From Stenopsyche tienmushanensis (Eukaryota; Arthropoda; Insecta; Trichoptera; Stenopsychidae), in contig WACJ01000526.1 in assembly GCA_008973525.1 (NCBI GenBank), forward strand, positions 1 to 64,000: 64,000 bases of DNA, read 5' to 3'. The position numbers and the translations under genes were made by a program. The notes under the pieces were generated by a model, which was not told where the DNA came from, searched no databases, and saw only the letters and a program-made list of their open reading frames with translations. Shown here piece after piece: positions 37,001 through 52,000 of this stretch (positions within the stretch are counted from its first letter, which is position 1; each line of letters opens with the position of its first letter).

Positions 37001-40000
37001 AAGATAAAATAAACATTTTGACCTGATTTTGCGAACTGCCATAGCCATATATATTTTAAATAAGTTCGTAAAATTTCAAACCAATCGGCGACTTGGTTTT
37101 TCAAAATTCTTTCCACACTACATGCAAAAATGTCGTTTCGACAAAAACGCTTTTAAAGTTTTAAATACCACAAAATTGCTGAAAAGGGAAATACACTACT
37201 AATGAGCGATTCCAGCTTCATAAAAAAAATCTTCAGTTACCTTAGCCTCTTCTTTTTTGGTTGATTTGACATATCTGTGAACTGTTCTAGCTTATTTAGA
37301 AGATTCGGGGCCTTGGCGGTTGGCAAGTACGTTCCTAGTTGCGCGTCTCCATGAATCGCAATGCATATTTTTATCCATTATTTTTAAAATAGGTTTAAAT
37401 GCTTCGTTAAAAATGCAGGCTGCAGTATATGTTGCGATTTCTAGTATTTTTTGCCATAAAAAATATATTTCGGTACCAGGGACCATACGCACTCGTTGAA
37501 ACGAGCCAAGGCATCTTTCAAATAAATTGTCAGACGTTAATTCTTCATAAATGGCTCTTAAAATTTGCTGAACATCCTCTGTGAGAAAGAGAGGTTGCTT
37601 GTACAAATATAACGAGCGTGTTTTCGCAATTCGCACCAAGAATCTGCGCCTTCCGGCCAGTGTGAATGCTGAGGGACTTCGTCAGTAGAAACTTTGTGAT
37701 AGTATGTGGCCCAAATAGCATTTCTCATTTTTTTTATTGAACGAAAAGGTAGGCGGATAGCTAAGCTAGCTAAGAACTTTTTGAAAAAAAAAAATAGCAA
37801 ACTGTTCGGTTTTCGAAGCACTTCATAGAGAGTTCTTTCTTTTTTGGCCCTTACTTTCCACTTGCTTATTCGCCTTTTTTAAATCAGTATTAACAATTTT
37901 TTGACTTCATTTGCTCCTTACTAGAACAAAGATAAGAAAGGTCTTCAATAAGAACCTCTGGCCTATAAACAAAAGCAGGTACAGGTCTCAGAACCGCTGG
38001 GGTGCAATCTGGATGAGTGATTGTTTCGAGCGCATTACGCGAATTAGCTGCTAAAGATTTGAAATAATCCGAATTTCTTCACCAAAATTATGGACGACTT
38101 CCTTAGAGATCTGTCCTTTCGAAAAATGAAATAAAGAAAACAAGATTTTTTTGACGCGATAAAGTGAGATGACCCCTTAGGATAATTATGGACGATCTGA
38201 AGCGAGTAATTCTTCAGAAACAGTGGGAATCGACCATCGTCCGAGTATGTACGGAAAAAAGTGGAATTCCCAAATATCAAATTTGTTTCATATAATATCA
38301 TCATCATCATAGTGCAGCCACTAACAGTCCACTACAGAACTATGGGCCTCTAAATATCCATTTATAGGAAGGGGCTACATCTCATATAATATAACCGGTG
38401 GAAACTCATTTGAAAAATGTCGGTTTTTGTATAAGCCCGACTGATGTCTATCATTATCTCTTGTACCAGAAGAACTCTAGATAATAATGCTTAACTTAAT
38501 AATAGCTCTTTAGAAAATCTTCTTGTTCGATTAGGATTATCTCTTTTCAAATTTTAGTAGCGATAGAGATATTAAATTCGTGTTAATTTTAAATATAATT
38601 GTGGACGATCATGGTGTACTTCTTTGCTCGGGTTATATTGTCATGTCATGTGAATAATTTAATTAAAAAATTATACATGAAAAGTGCTTCTGAATGTAAT
38701 GTATTAAGCACATAATAAGAAGCAGACGTTTACGGATCGTCTACAGTTCCCTCGTGGACATAGAAGCTCAACGTGACTTTTATGGCTGAACAAAAGAAGG
38801 AAGTCGACTTAAGAAACAAAAACCACGATGCCAAGTAAGTCGTTGCAAAATAAATATTCTCGTATTTGACAAAATGATTATGGACGATCATATTGAACAA
38901 TGCCATTTTAGACGAAGTTTCAATATCGTCCATTATTGAACGGAAAAAATACGTTTACACTTTTTTCACTTTTGATGGCTCATATAGCTCTATAAGAGAG
39001 GCCCCGGCCACCGACAGGGCTAATCGTCATTTTCGTCTGTCCTGGGCCTCCTCCCTCCAATTGCCGAGGCCCAGACGTGCGGCGTCTTTTCTATTTGATC
39101 AGCCCAGTGTAGCCGAGGTCTTCCGACGGGTCTACTGCCATTCGAATCAAAATCCAATGCGGTTTGGGGAACACGGACTAATGACCATGACATCTCGACA
39201 GGACTTCATGACTTCGGAGCCTGAGGTTTCGTCCCGGAGAGGTCCGATATATTTTCAAGCCTAAGCAATATTTTATAAATTTTCATTTTAGTTTTAACTG
39301 ATAGCAATTTCTTCCCTAATATATTTTTCAGATCATGTTAGCAACGGGTAACGTATTGAATCCTGAAAATTATTTCATTATACATTAAGTTCTTCCCCGT
39401 CAGGATGGATCCTAGATAATTGAAATTCACCTTTCAATACAAGGGTATAAATTATTTTCGTCGAGTACTACAACGTTTATTGCGACGACACAAAGTACTC
39501 TCAGCCATGAAAGTGAAAATCGCAAAGTAGCGTTACTAATATCTTGACACGTGTCACTTGAACACGACACTTGAAATCGGTTAATTTTATCAAAAAGCAA
39601 AAGTGAAAGTGTTTAAAATTACATAGAAACAAAGGATGTTCCCAAAGCATACATATTGAAATATCGAAGTCTCTTTCTGAACGGTGTTTTTGCTTCTGCA
39701 TTTCAAGCTAAGCGGTACACGATCGTATTTTAATCGGTCGAAACTGAATAAAATCTTGTAGGGAAAGACGTAAAAAAATAAGCGACGTACTTTTTATTAT
39801 GTATGCCATTTCACATAAAAAAATTTCGTCATAAAACAAGCAGTTAAACAATGTAGCTCGCATTAAACGCACAATAAAAATACATGAAATGAAGCGGACG
39901 TGAAAAAGAGATTTGCTGTTATAATGCTTTGACAATTTCATCAAGTCAAAGAAAAAAACTCGAAAACAAACTTTAATTTCAAGATTTGGTTAACCTTAGG

Positions 40001-43000
40001 ATTTTGCTGATCACGCTCCACAATCGCAATGACCAGTCTCACTGGACATCATGCTCGAGGATGATAAATCATTCAATCAGAGACCATTCAATTTTCAAGC
40101 ATGCTGGAAGAGTGACGACGTCAAACACAATAGGCACTCATCAAACCGACCCACCAAAATCACGAACGATAAGGCGTCCACGAACAAAGCTAACAAGCAC
40201 TGTGACTGTAGATAGGAAGAGTCATCACTGCTAATGGCTTCCACCTGCCATTGTTGACAACTTTGGATTTGCTCGATAAAAAGAGGGGGTTGCAAAGAGT
40301 CATTATTAGGAAGCTGACGTAGAGCACCTAATCGTTCCAAGCCATTTTATTTAAAATTATCATCTAAGAGAAATTGGATATCTTGAAACAAAACACTAAT
40401 GTATCAAATACATATTTTATTTTTTAGCATATAAAGTAATAGATTAATTGTTAGTATCAGTCAATGTACTTGGCAGTTGACGCCTCAACGGTGATTGTCC
40501 AACCAGATTGATGTGTCCAATCGGAAAAATAATGAAGAAACGAATCGAAGAAAGCTCGCACTTCTTCTCAAAAAGAGAGCCTAGATAAAGTGGATTGTAC
40601 GACGAATGTAATTTGACCGAATCATTTAAAATATTATTGGCTTAATTAACAAGCAGAACATCATGGCCTTCGTCGAATTTGTTAAAATGAAGAAGTATTA
40701 TGATACGAATTTTCCAAAGAAAAAAGATATGGCGAAATTCAGGACCGTTTGAGAAATAGTGAATCTAGTGAAAGAAATTGTATTATACTATTATTAAATT
40801 TTGTCTACGAACGTTACAAGAAAGCCACTTGAATTTTTAGATGTTGCCAAAGTAAAGTGCAAAAGTAAAAGTAAGGGAATGTCTCATCAAATCAAGGAAA
40901 ATCGAAAAAAAATCGCGTCGCTCAAGATTTTCCAATATTCACATGGATTGATACGAAACTATATTTCAGTAGAACTTAAGATAATTGACTAAAACTGGAA
41001 TAAATATAATATCTTAAAACAACCAACTGTTGTTTGATTTTTTTTTTCTTTAAGGAATAATCATATATGTAAATATTACATCCAAAATAAAATATATGTA
41101 AATACAACGCAAAATATCCCACCGTATGTAGTAAACTATTGTGCTCCGATTGCCGTCGTCTCAACTAGGGGTCCCAAATATTCGTAAAATCAATTATTCG
41201 AGTAACGAATATGAAATTCTTAAAGCATTCGAATATTTTATATATTTATACATATATGCTTTTTAACAATGCGAAATTTGAGTTAAATTTTTACCTGTAT
41301 CAGATATTTAGAGCCTCGGGGTTTCGAAACTGTCGGGTTTGTGTTCGCGAATTATAGTCAAACGTTGATTTTCTCAAAAATAAGCAGTTTAGATTTTTTG
41401 GAATTGTAACATTTGGCTGATTTTTTAAGATTTGAGAAGTACGGAATTCGTAAATTTCGCGGATTGAGCTTTTAAACGGAATTAGTACATTTCTCGGAAA
41501 TTATCCATTTGGAAAGAATTCCGAGAATTAAAACATTTCCCTGGTTTTCTTGGAAATGAATAGAGTGGAATCCTTAAAATTAGTAAATTTCTCGGAAATG
41601 AGTTGATTGGAAGGAATTCTAGGAAGAGGCTTTTTGTATGATTTCAAATTGGGGCACAATGCAGTGAAAGCAGGTGGAAATATTAACTGAGTATTCGGGA
41701 AAGGGTCGATTTGTTAAAGAATAATTCGAAAAGAGCAAAAATAATGTCGAAATAAGGAAGATAAAAATGCTAGGCAAGTGGGTGACACACGAACTATCAG
41801 AAGGATAAAATTGAGCCGCTTGGAAGTGTTTTCTTCGTTGATAAATTCAAATATATAACAATAGTAGTTATTGACACTAAAATAAGTCGAAGAAATTGAC
41901 ACGCCAGTTTCTCCCCGAGTCTTCGATGACTAGTTTGAAAGCAAAAATGCATCCAAGATTTGAAATAAGTTATATTTACTTGGGATTTATTACAAATAAA
42001 CATTCTCATTATTTAGCTAAAAAACGAATAATATCCGAGAAAAAGGTCAAATATATTCGAATATCGAATATTCGATTGGTTCTAGTCTCAACTTAACTCC
42101 TTTCTTTTAGCGAAAATTCCCGCAAAAAAATGACGCTTTTTTGCGCGTTTACATTTAGAGACCTGCAGGGATTCTTTTTTTAACCTGTTAAATGCCAACG
42201 AATCACCGGCGAGTCGCATTTGTACGCGTTCATTACGCTTTGGCGGTTAAAAGGTTAAACACCTCAAAGGGCTTAGCCGATTAATGACTAAAATTTGTAT
42301 GAATTTCAAATCGCTTTATGAAAAATGTAAAGGGACGATTTCTAAATCGTACACTGTTGAAATCAATGCATATCTGAACTTAAATATCATCCCCAGAAAA
42401 AATCCAGTAATGTTCAGTTTGATTCAAGAAAATCCAGTATTGTTTTAAAATAAATATGTTTCTTGACATTTTTGTCAACAATTCAAAATAAAAACAATAA
42501 AAATCGCGTAAATCGACGTTACATTTCATGAAACAAAATGTTGAGCTAGGCGCACCACCTGAGTATTACCAACCCCGAAGTATGGCGAGCCAATCTCACA
42601 TTAATGTCCCAATGAATGCATTTTTCATACCTCCATAATTTGCATTCGACGTTCGGCGTTTTTTTTAACTTGTAGGCCCTCTTGTGGTGCTTGATCATGT
42701 TGCGGATGCCTCCCTGTTCAGCCGATACAAATCAACAATTCACAATGGGTAGGGTTCCATTATTCAACGGTCCCACCGCAATCTGTTCTGTATGCGCGGA
42801 ATTACGTGAACAATGTACATCATCACCATATAACCACACAATTATAATTGAACTGTAAATATTCACCAGCTGTAGTGTTCACAAAACGACATAAAAGTAA
42901 AAGTAGAATAATTTCTATACGGTGCAAGAATTTTAATCGTTGGGACATAACGCCGAAAACAATTACGTTCATGCATTTATAAGCATACAAACGTCAACGT

Positions 43001-46000
43001 AAAACAAGGGTTTTTTCATATAAGAGAACGAATCCGATCTATATACAATCAATTACATGTTTTTGAATCAATATTCAAATCCAATCATGGAAATGCATAC
43101 AAATTAGAGCTATAAAGATCAGAAGTACGGAGCAAATCTGAATTCAACTGAGCTGTTTTTTTGTTGTCGTATTTGCGGTATTTTCGTGAGAACAATTCGA
43201 ATTTAAAAGCGAAATTAATGAATTTACTGTTCTTGATCGATCAATAGATGGATTTATAATCAATAATCAAAAATTTGTTATGAAAACTTCTCATTTAATT
43301 GCACTGCGAAATTAATGAGTACACTTTTATAGTTTGAATGATACATACAGTCGAATTTCTTTTTTATGCGATTTTCAAGTTGTAAGTTCACTTCAGATAT
43401 CATTGAAGATCCGATAAACGATAGTAATGCAGAAGAAAACCCTGCGCTCTACATTGCAAATAAAATTCTAGAACAGCGGTTCTTAAACTGTCCGACATTA
43501 CTAGGGGTCCGCGAAAACATAAACAAAACATTTATCTATACTTGAAAAAGATATTTTTGTCGAATTATTTACAGAAAACATTGTAAAACGATCAATTTTC
43601 ACCAAAAAATGTTTGTTTTTTGAAAAAATTAAGTCAAAAGGGGTCCGCGAAAAAAAATTGCTGAAGAGGGGGTCCGCGAAAGAAATTTTGCTCAAGAGGG
43701 GGTCCGCGGACTACACGAGTTTAAGAAGCGCTGTTCTAGAAGGTCTTCAAATATGCAATAGAAAAAAACGTTTCTTATTCGTCGATCAAACTCCAACGTA
43801 GGCTTTTATGTATGGATATTGCAAGTTCTACATTATATAAAAAAAATCATTATGGTAAAATTATGAGATAGTAAAGTTGAGGCTAATTTTGTTTGTGAAG
43901 AAGTTCTAATGTATCAAATGGCAAACGACGCCTATTTTTTTTTCTTCATAAAATTGACCTTACATTTACAAAATAAGCGTGCCTATATTACAAGGAAATT
44001 TACAAATAAACTTAAACTTAAGCTTTGGATTCAAATCTTTGTCCTTATTAAAAATGAACTGTTTACATCAAAAATAATTAATTTAATTACACATTATGAC
44101 GTTTAAAATAGATGAAAACTGCGTCTAATACTGTCAATGGCGATCAATATATAAATTCAACTTTTTCTAGCAACTAAGAAATTTCACTTCTAAGTCTCAC
44201 GAATATATATATATTATTTTAATCTGTAGAATGTATTTAACGGTTAAAAATATTTGATATGCCATAAAACAATATTCGCGTTAAAATGTTTTCTGTGTTA
44301 ATTGCTTTTTGCCTGGCATTATTCACTCCCACAAAAGAATTTAAGGGATGATATAAAAATTCAAACCAATAATTCACAACGTAAAAAAATGCTCCTCTAA
44401 AATTTTGCAAAGATGCTAATTTCATCAATAAAGTATTAAATAACTCTTATAACGGAGGATAGGATAAGATAGGATTTCTCAATTTTTTTATTGAATGAAG
44501 GTGTAGGCGAATAGTTAAACCATAATAATTAGATCTTTTTTAAAATAATTTATTAGCAAGCAGTTCGGTTTTCGAAGCACTTCATAGAGAGTTCTTTCTT
44601 TTTTGACCCTTACTTTCCACTTGCTTATTCGCCTTTTTTAAATTGTATTAACAATTTTTTGACTTAATTTGCTCCTTACTAGACCAAAGATAAGAAAGGT
44701 CCTCAATAGGAACCTCTGGCCTACAAACAAAAGCAGGTACAGGTCTTAGAACCGCTGGGGTGCAATCTGGATGGAGTGATTGTTTCGAGCGCATTACGCG
44801 AATTAGCTGTAAAACATTGAAACAATCCGAAATTCTTCACCAAAATTATGGAAGACTTCCTTAAAGATATCTTTTCGAAAAATGAAATAAAAAATAAGAA
44901 TTTTTTGACGCGATAAAGTGAGATGATCTGAAGCGAGCGTAATTCTTCGGAAACAGTGGCAATCGAATGTCATCCGATATGTGTATGTACGGCTAATTTT
45001 CATTTTTATTGAGTAAGAGCGCATAAAAAACTGTCAAACAATACTCCGACAAAAAATAGACAGGAACCACCAATACTGACAATGGGTCCAGAAGACGCTC
45101 TGCAAAGTGTTTGCTTTCGAGTGATGTAATCTTTTGCAATATTGAAGTAGCTAAAATTGTATCCGACGATAAATGTTGATGATAAACAGTAGGACGTCTT
45201 CATATCTAAATATATTAATTTAAATTGCGATCGTCTGTACACCAAGTGGGAAGAAATGACACTGCGAGGCTCGATGATAACCAGACGAAATACACATTGA
45301 GCGGTTCGTCTTAAACGGCTCGCACTATTTAAATCGAATTTACTATTCCCAACTATCGAATATTCGAACTCATTGCGATATGCAAAAGTGCCTCTGGCGG
45401 TGAAAATAAGGCGTTCGCAAAGTGCCGCCAATCCAATTAAGTCGCATTCATGCGTGCTCCATACTTGGAGAATGTAAGTATTAAATGCATATAAAACCTG
45501 TGAAATCTATCTTGTTGATTCCATCGATGAAATACGCGTAAAAACAACAATAAGTACATATTATCACCGCCATAAGAAGATCATTACATGATAATAGCCT
45601 TTAATATCCTTTCAGGGCCATCAAGGCAAACGTGTAAAAAGTCGCTATTGCAACGATTTGTGCACACATATAGGACTTAACGACAGGGTAGTATTTATTG
45701 AAAAGGTGGCAAATAAGGTTGATATTAAATTATTCAAGTGAATGCAATCCTATAACCTCATCAACGACTTCAAATTCAAAACTAACACAATTTTTACACT
45801 TAAAAATAGTTTTTCTTACCAAAGTGGGTTATATTCTATTTTTTTATTATAAAAGTTCGTATTCAAATTAAGATTGTGGAAAAATGTTCACCATATCGGA
45901 AGTATTAATGTTTCTAAACTATTTTCCTGGATCCAAATAAGTAAATACGGTGATGGTAAACTGGGCAGGGCCAGCTTTAAACGATTGGATTTTTACATTT

Positions 46001-49000
46001 TTATATTTAATTTGCAATAATAATTAAACAAACATTTAAAAATTCATAATTAGTTCAATACTTATTCATAGATTATCTCCTAATTAAAATTCTTCTTCAA
46101 ATAATCCTATCATAATTTAACAATATGTGGAAGGCAATAGAAAACTATCACAGGAAAATATATTTCTCTAGAAAAGTCTCCTCTAAAGATCACCTGCATC
46201 CGATAATAGATATGGCACCGTAAGGATTAGAATGGTTTTAACATTCGCGATTGACTAATAAGCATCTTAAAACTGCAAGGGTTGAGAATTGCAATAAAAA
46301 AATATACTTGGACAACGTTTGATGTTCAAATTTTTCATATAAAATATTCATTTTAAACATTAATATAATTAAAGCTCATTTCTGTTATTTGTGTGTCTGT
46401 AAAGTAATGCATAGAAAATTTCAAAAATTACATCATGACTAAATAATGATTTATTTCAGAGGTGGCCAACCCAAATGATCTTTGGCACCTCACTTTGGCA
46501 ATGATTCATAACTCCGCGGCCCGCATATAAAATTATATATCTCCATACTACATTTAGATACACTATAGACATTTTTTTGATTGAAAAATTGAAACATGAG
46601 TTATTATTATTGTGTTTACTATTATTCTTAAATGTAAACATAGATAATATAATAATAATGACACTCAACGTACATTGTGAAGAAATATATAACGCTAAAA
46701 ATTACATTACATACAGAACAATTTAACTCCTAAATTTAAAATTGAGCCATATACAGGTAAATCCAGGATTGCATAAATCGTTTTTTTTTTAATATGCATA
46801 CGTAAGAAACTCTATCATACATAATGTAATAAAAATGAGCATAACATAGGAAATATCTCTAAAATGCATTTTATGAGATTGAACCGTTTACGGCACCATA
46901 GTGTGAATCGGGCCTAAACCTCCTTCAAGATCAACGATTAGGAAAGTTCAATAATTGTCAATGTTAAAATATCCTCGCTGCAAATTGTTTTCTCTACTTC
47001 AAGTTACATCAGGATTTAATAACCTGTTGTTTTAATTTTTACTCGGATTACATTCATCTCATCAACATGATAAATCAAGCTTGCTCAACAAATTGAATGT
47101 CAATCATCGATCGAGCTTTCGGCTTTAAATTGTCATGAGCGGATACGCTATTGAAGCAATATTATTTTCTTTCACAGATTGTTTTTAGACATAAATAGCA
47201 ATGGCCCCCCCGAGCACCTTTCGAAAAAATATGCGGATCAAGGTTGCAACAGTAATGAAACGACCTAATCATTACGAGACAATAATGGAGAGACTCACTC
47301 AAGACAGTGATTACGGATCAAAAAACGTCGGTAGAGATTCTGCGAGCCATGTTAATTATGTATCTGGTTTGCACGCAATTGGATACGTTACACTCCTAAT
47401 GCTGGACTAGAAAATAGTGTTTTCATAGCATGTAAAGCCGGACCATCACGCATATCGCTGATATATAGAGGAAGCAGAACATGTGAAAATAATGATTGCA
47501 AACAGGACCAATAAGCTTTCAAATGCATTTAATGCAGAAAATCTGACTGGATTTCTTTTGCATTGGACGCTATTGGAGCAACAAAATTAAGTGGAACCGT
47601 AGATAGCGTGACGTTAAAATATCAATGAAAAGAAAACTGTAATGACTATTCATCAATTGTCGAAATCGAGGTCACTCGTCTTCGTTTCTCACAGTACGTA
47701 TTAGCTTCTCGTGGACAAAAAATATTGAAAAAAAAGCATCGACTGAACAATTTCTTCAAACATAAAAACATTCATGGACAAACGCACATTTCTTTTCGAA
47801 AACATCTTATTTGCTCAGTGAGAAGACCTTTTGTATCCAAAGATAAATAAAAATGCAGAGATCCACTATATCATTATAGTCGAGAGCAAAAGAAAACTCA
47901 CGAAAATAGAAGCGTACTACGTTTTGTGCGTTTTTTTATTCATATGATAATGATTATGACCTGTCGAAACATAAATGCGTTCTTAAATTAGCTGAACTGG
48001 ACTTAAAATAATATTAGGGGTACCGGAAAATAATCCATTTTTTAAACATAACAAAAACTTATTGAAATATATTTACATATATTCACATATCATTATAAAA
48101 TATAATTTCCATTATTATTAAGGACTGTTTGCCATCTTTCTGGCAGCTTTTCAATCCCCTTTTTGTAGAAGTTGGATGTCTTTGAGGAAAAATACGAATT
48201 TAAAAAGTTTTCGACGTCATTTAGAATACTATTTTTTTTTCGTTTAAAGAATGCTCCAACGAGCGAAACAAATAAAAGTCAGATAGTGCGAGATCTGGTG
48301 AGTATGGAGGATGATTTAAAACTTCGAAATTAAGCTCAGATTTTTTTTCGGGGGTCACTGCTGCCTTGTATGGGCGCGCGTTGTCGTGAAGAAGAATCGC
48401 CCCTTTTTGATTGACCAAAGAAGGACGTTTCACTTTTAATTTTTCATTCATTCTTTCAAGATGTTCACAATAAATTGCAGCAGTTACCGTTTTGCCCAGT
48501 TTTAAAAGTTCATAATGGATAATTCCACGACTATCTTACTATACACACAATAGAACCTTGCGGAGGGTGAGACCCGGCTTAGGGGTCGGAACAGGTACTG
48601 CGTTCTTCGAAAGCCATTGTTTTTTTATTTCACATTGTCGTAGACGATCCATTTATCGTCACTAGTTACAATTCGACTCAAAAATGGATCAGTATTATGT
48701 CTAATTAAAAACGAATTGCACGCATCTATGCGTGCATTTTTGTTGTCTTCGGACAGCGCATGTGGAATCCAAACTCCCATTCTGTGAACTTTGCCGATTT
48801 TTTTCATGTACTCTTGAACTGTGGACCATGGAATATCGAGTTTTTTTGATTATTCCTGGATACTTAAATGAGTATCGGATTCCACCATGGCCTTCAGCAT
48901 ATAGTCTACGAATTTCCACGGTTTTCCTAATCTTGGTTCATCTATCAAGCTTCTATCGCCCGATTTAAATCGCCAGAACCAAAACTGACATCTGTTAGCT

Positions 49001-52000
49001 GTTACTTTCGCTCCATAAAGCTTTTTGAGATTTTTGGCCGTCTTCGTCGCATTCCAGCCTTCATCGAAAAAAAGGAGCATGCAGTGCCGTATATGTTGCT
49101 CTGTTGCTTCGGGCTTGCTCATTTTACTCTTAATAATAAAAAATATTTATGGGACAAAAAAATAAACCCGAGAAACAGTACTATAAAATGAAAAACTTAC
49201 GACGATGTTCTCTTCACGGTGTCCAGAGACAGACTGATCACAAATAACGCATGAAAAAAAATGGATTAGTTTCCGGTACCCCTAATATATAGCGTATAAG
49301 AACGGTATAGTGCAGGAATGGAAAACCTATGAGCTGCGGGTCAGACACTGACCCACGAAGATTTTTCAAATGACAAATGATTTTTATAAACTTATTTTTC
49401 ATATAATATAGGAAAGAACAGACAATTGAAAATATTAAGTTGTAGAACAAAAAGGTAACATAAACCTTTTTTAAGGATTTTAAAAATCACAACCAATAAA
49501 ATGGTCCACTATCAAGAAATTGTATTATAAATTTATTTTCTAGCACCGCTTCATCCGCGTATTTTTTCTTACTCTATTCTATAATACATACTGCGAAAGA
49601 GTGATACTTCATATAAATGAAATCCCTTCAATTACGCGGTATGTAGAAAAACGTGTCTTTTCAAATATGAATGGTTGGCAATGAACAAAATTGAATGCAC
49701 ACAAAGTAGTGCAACTACAGTTTATTTCAGGACAGGATTGTTTTCTGTATGTCATCTTCATCAAGTATTCAGCTCTACATGTGTTCGATATAAAAGGTAG
49801 CAAAACCTCCAAGCTATATTTCTTAATGCTAATCCAGCGGATGTAGGTACCTGTAAGGTAGTCCCGCAGATAAGAAGCTGGACTCGTAACTCCATCATCT
49901 TGGGTTCGAATCTTACAGAAGGAGAAGTGGCTAGCGACTACATTTTTAAAAATATATATACGCCATGGAAAACAACGTCAAAATGGTTGGCTATGGTCCC
50001 ATAAAAGGGATCGCTAAAAGCTACCTAAAAAAAAACCCAGCTGATCACCTGGGTGAAGAACGCTTTGATGGTAACCTCGATAGGAAGTGTGTGTGGTTTT
50101 TAAAAATCGATCAATTAATCGTGGAAGAATACTTGAGCCAACCATATTGATTTTATTAGATATATGTCCTGCTCACAGCGAGAAAATGAAGATCGCCAAA
50201 AATGTTAATACCGCGGGCACATCATACAACAATTTGAGATGTTTTGGCTTATGTATGCAAGTTGTTTATTTCAATATGTATATGCTCCGATCTTCCTTGT
50301 TATACACCCATTTCCCGTGCATTTTAGATCATACGAGTATCTTCTGCAGAATGTCTATCGAAAAAGAAAACATTAAAATCTTACAATAAAAATAAACACA
50401 TTTTAATATATATATAATACGAGTGAAAATAAGAGCTGAACGGCTGGTCCAAGACGTTTGATACATCGATTAATGTTTAAAAAAAACAAGTCTTTTGAGT
50501 CATAAACGGGTTTGGTTTAATCCATAGTAATCATACGCGTTAACTTCGCACTATTATGAGAATAATCGATTTCACCTACGAGAATATGGACTGCAAATTA
50601 GTTAATATGCATTTTACATAATATCACGCATTTATAACAGAAATGCACTAACAAGCAACATTCCCATTCGTATATATATTTATTTCTTCCATAACAACAC
50701 AATACTTTCTTTCGGTTATATTTCTTGCATCCGCAGCCATGCGTTAACATTCGATCGTATCTACTCTAGTTTGATTTTGCATCACAAGTGACAAGCTGAA
50801 TGAAATAATATCCATTCAAATATAAAAATGCGGACAAACATTCCGACCCGGTTTCCGCATATATCGCACGTTAGGTCGGTTGAAAAGTTCTAACCCATGT
50901 GATTTTGCTATGCACAGAATTAGCATTTGTATTTAAAATCTGCAATTGTCCGCAATATAAAATTACGCTGTTATTTACACTAAAAGCTTCGTACGACACA
51001 CATGACAAACTAGAGATCATATATAGATTTTAATGATCATCATGAGTATAGCATATTATGGAGCGTTGGCATTGTGAGTTACTTTATGGATTCTCATTAT
51101 GAAGATTTCAAGGAAAAATGTTCAATGTTTTCCAATTTTCAATATTTTCCATTGTTTGATTTGCTGGCTTCAAAGAGAGATATATAAATATTAATTATGC
51201 AAATCGTGTCGTTAAAAATTTATAATGATTTCGCAACTCATTCATAAATTCCACTCTGATTAATTCTTGTAGGTGATCTTAATATAAAACTTTTAAAGAT
51301 ATGGTCAAACATGCGTAACTGTAAAGCAATCATATTACATAAATGAATAAATTTGTGAATTACAGTTTCAATTTTTATCATTGGGCATTTAGGCATTGTT
51401 ATATTATCGAAACGATGATCCGAATGGAGATAGAACTTAACCCTTACAACTCCTATGATCACACGCTGTGGCAGAAGATTTTTTCCCATCAACTCCTATG
51501 GCCATTACGTGTGTCCGGTTTTTTTCGGGCAGTTTTATGAACTTCAAATAAGATTTTAGTATTTTTTAAGATGTAAGAATCATCAGAATACTCTAAAAAT
51601 ACCGTCTTATTGTCTGACCATTAATTTGTCATATGGAATATGGAAAATAATTCGTTCAAAGGAATTGAATCGGTGTAGGTAAAGAGCATAAAACAATAGT
51701 CTGCGTCGAGTTGTGGTGCAGTGAAAATCTTAAAAATTATTTGTGTTTAGTAATTCAATGTTATTTTGATAGTACGTATACTTTTTACGTTTTATTCATT
51801 TTTACATTTTTTAAGAAATACGCAAAAAATGACTTGGAATTGGTGGGAACTTTTATGAAAAAGCTGAAGGAACTTAACACATTATGTACGGGAAGCATAG
51901 TAATATGTTCTTTGTCGGCTGATGGTTACGTACGGGAAGCATATTTTTATGAATTACCCTGTATTTTGGTTAACGTCAGCTGAATGCTATAATTCTTCTT

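Noticed and set aside
38893..39264. 123-codon GC-richer plus-strand frame
   Set aside because: Low-complexity Arg/Ser-rich translation with no family match; treated as unidentified repeat sequence.
47201..47410. 69-codon plus-strand frame with further codon-like sequence downstream
   Set aside because: Possibly transposon-derived, but no diagnostic motif or ends could be found.
49870..49925. tRNA-like stretch with a GGTTCGAATC B box
   Set aside because: No convincing acceptor, D or anticodon stems; more likely a SINE head than a tRNA gene.
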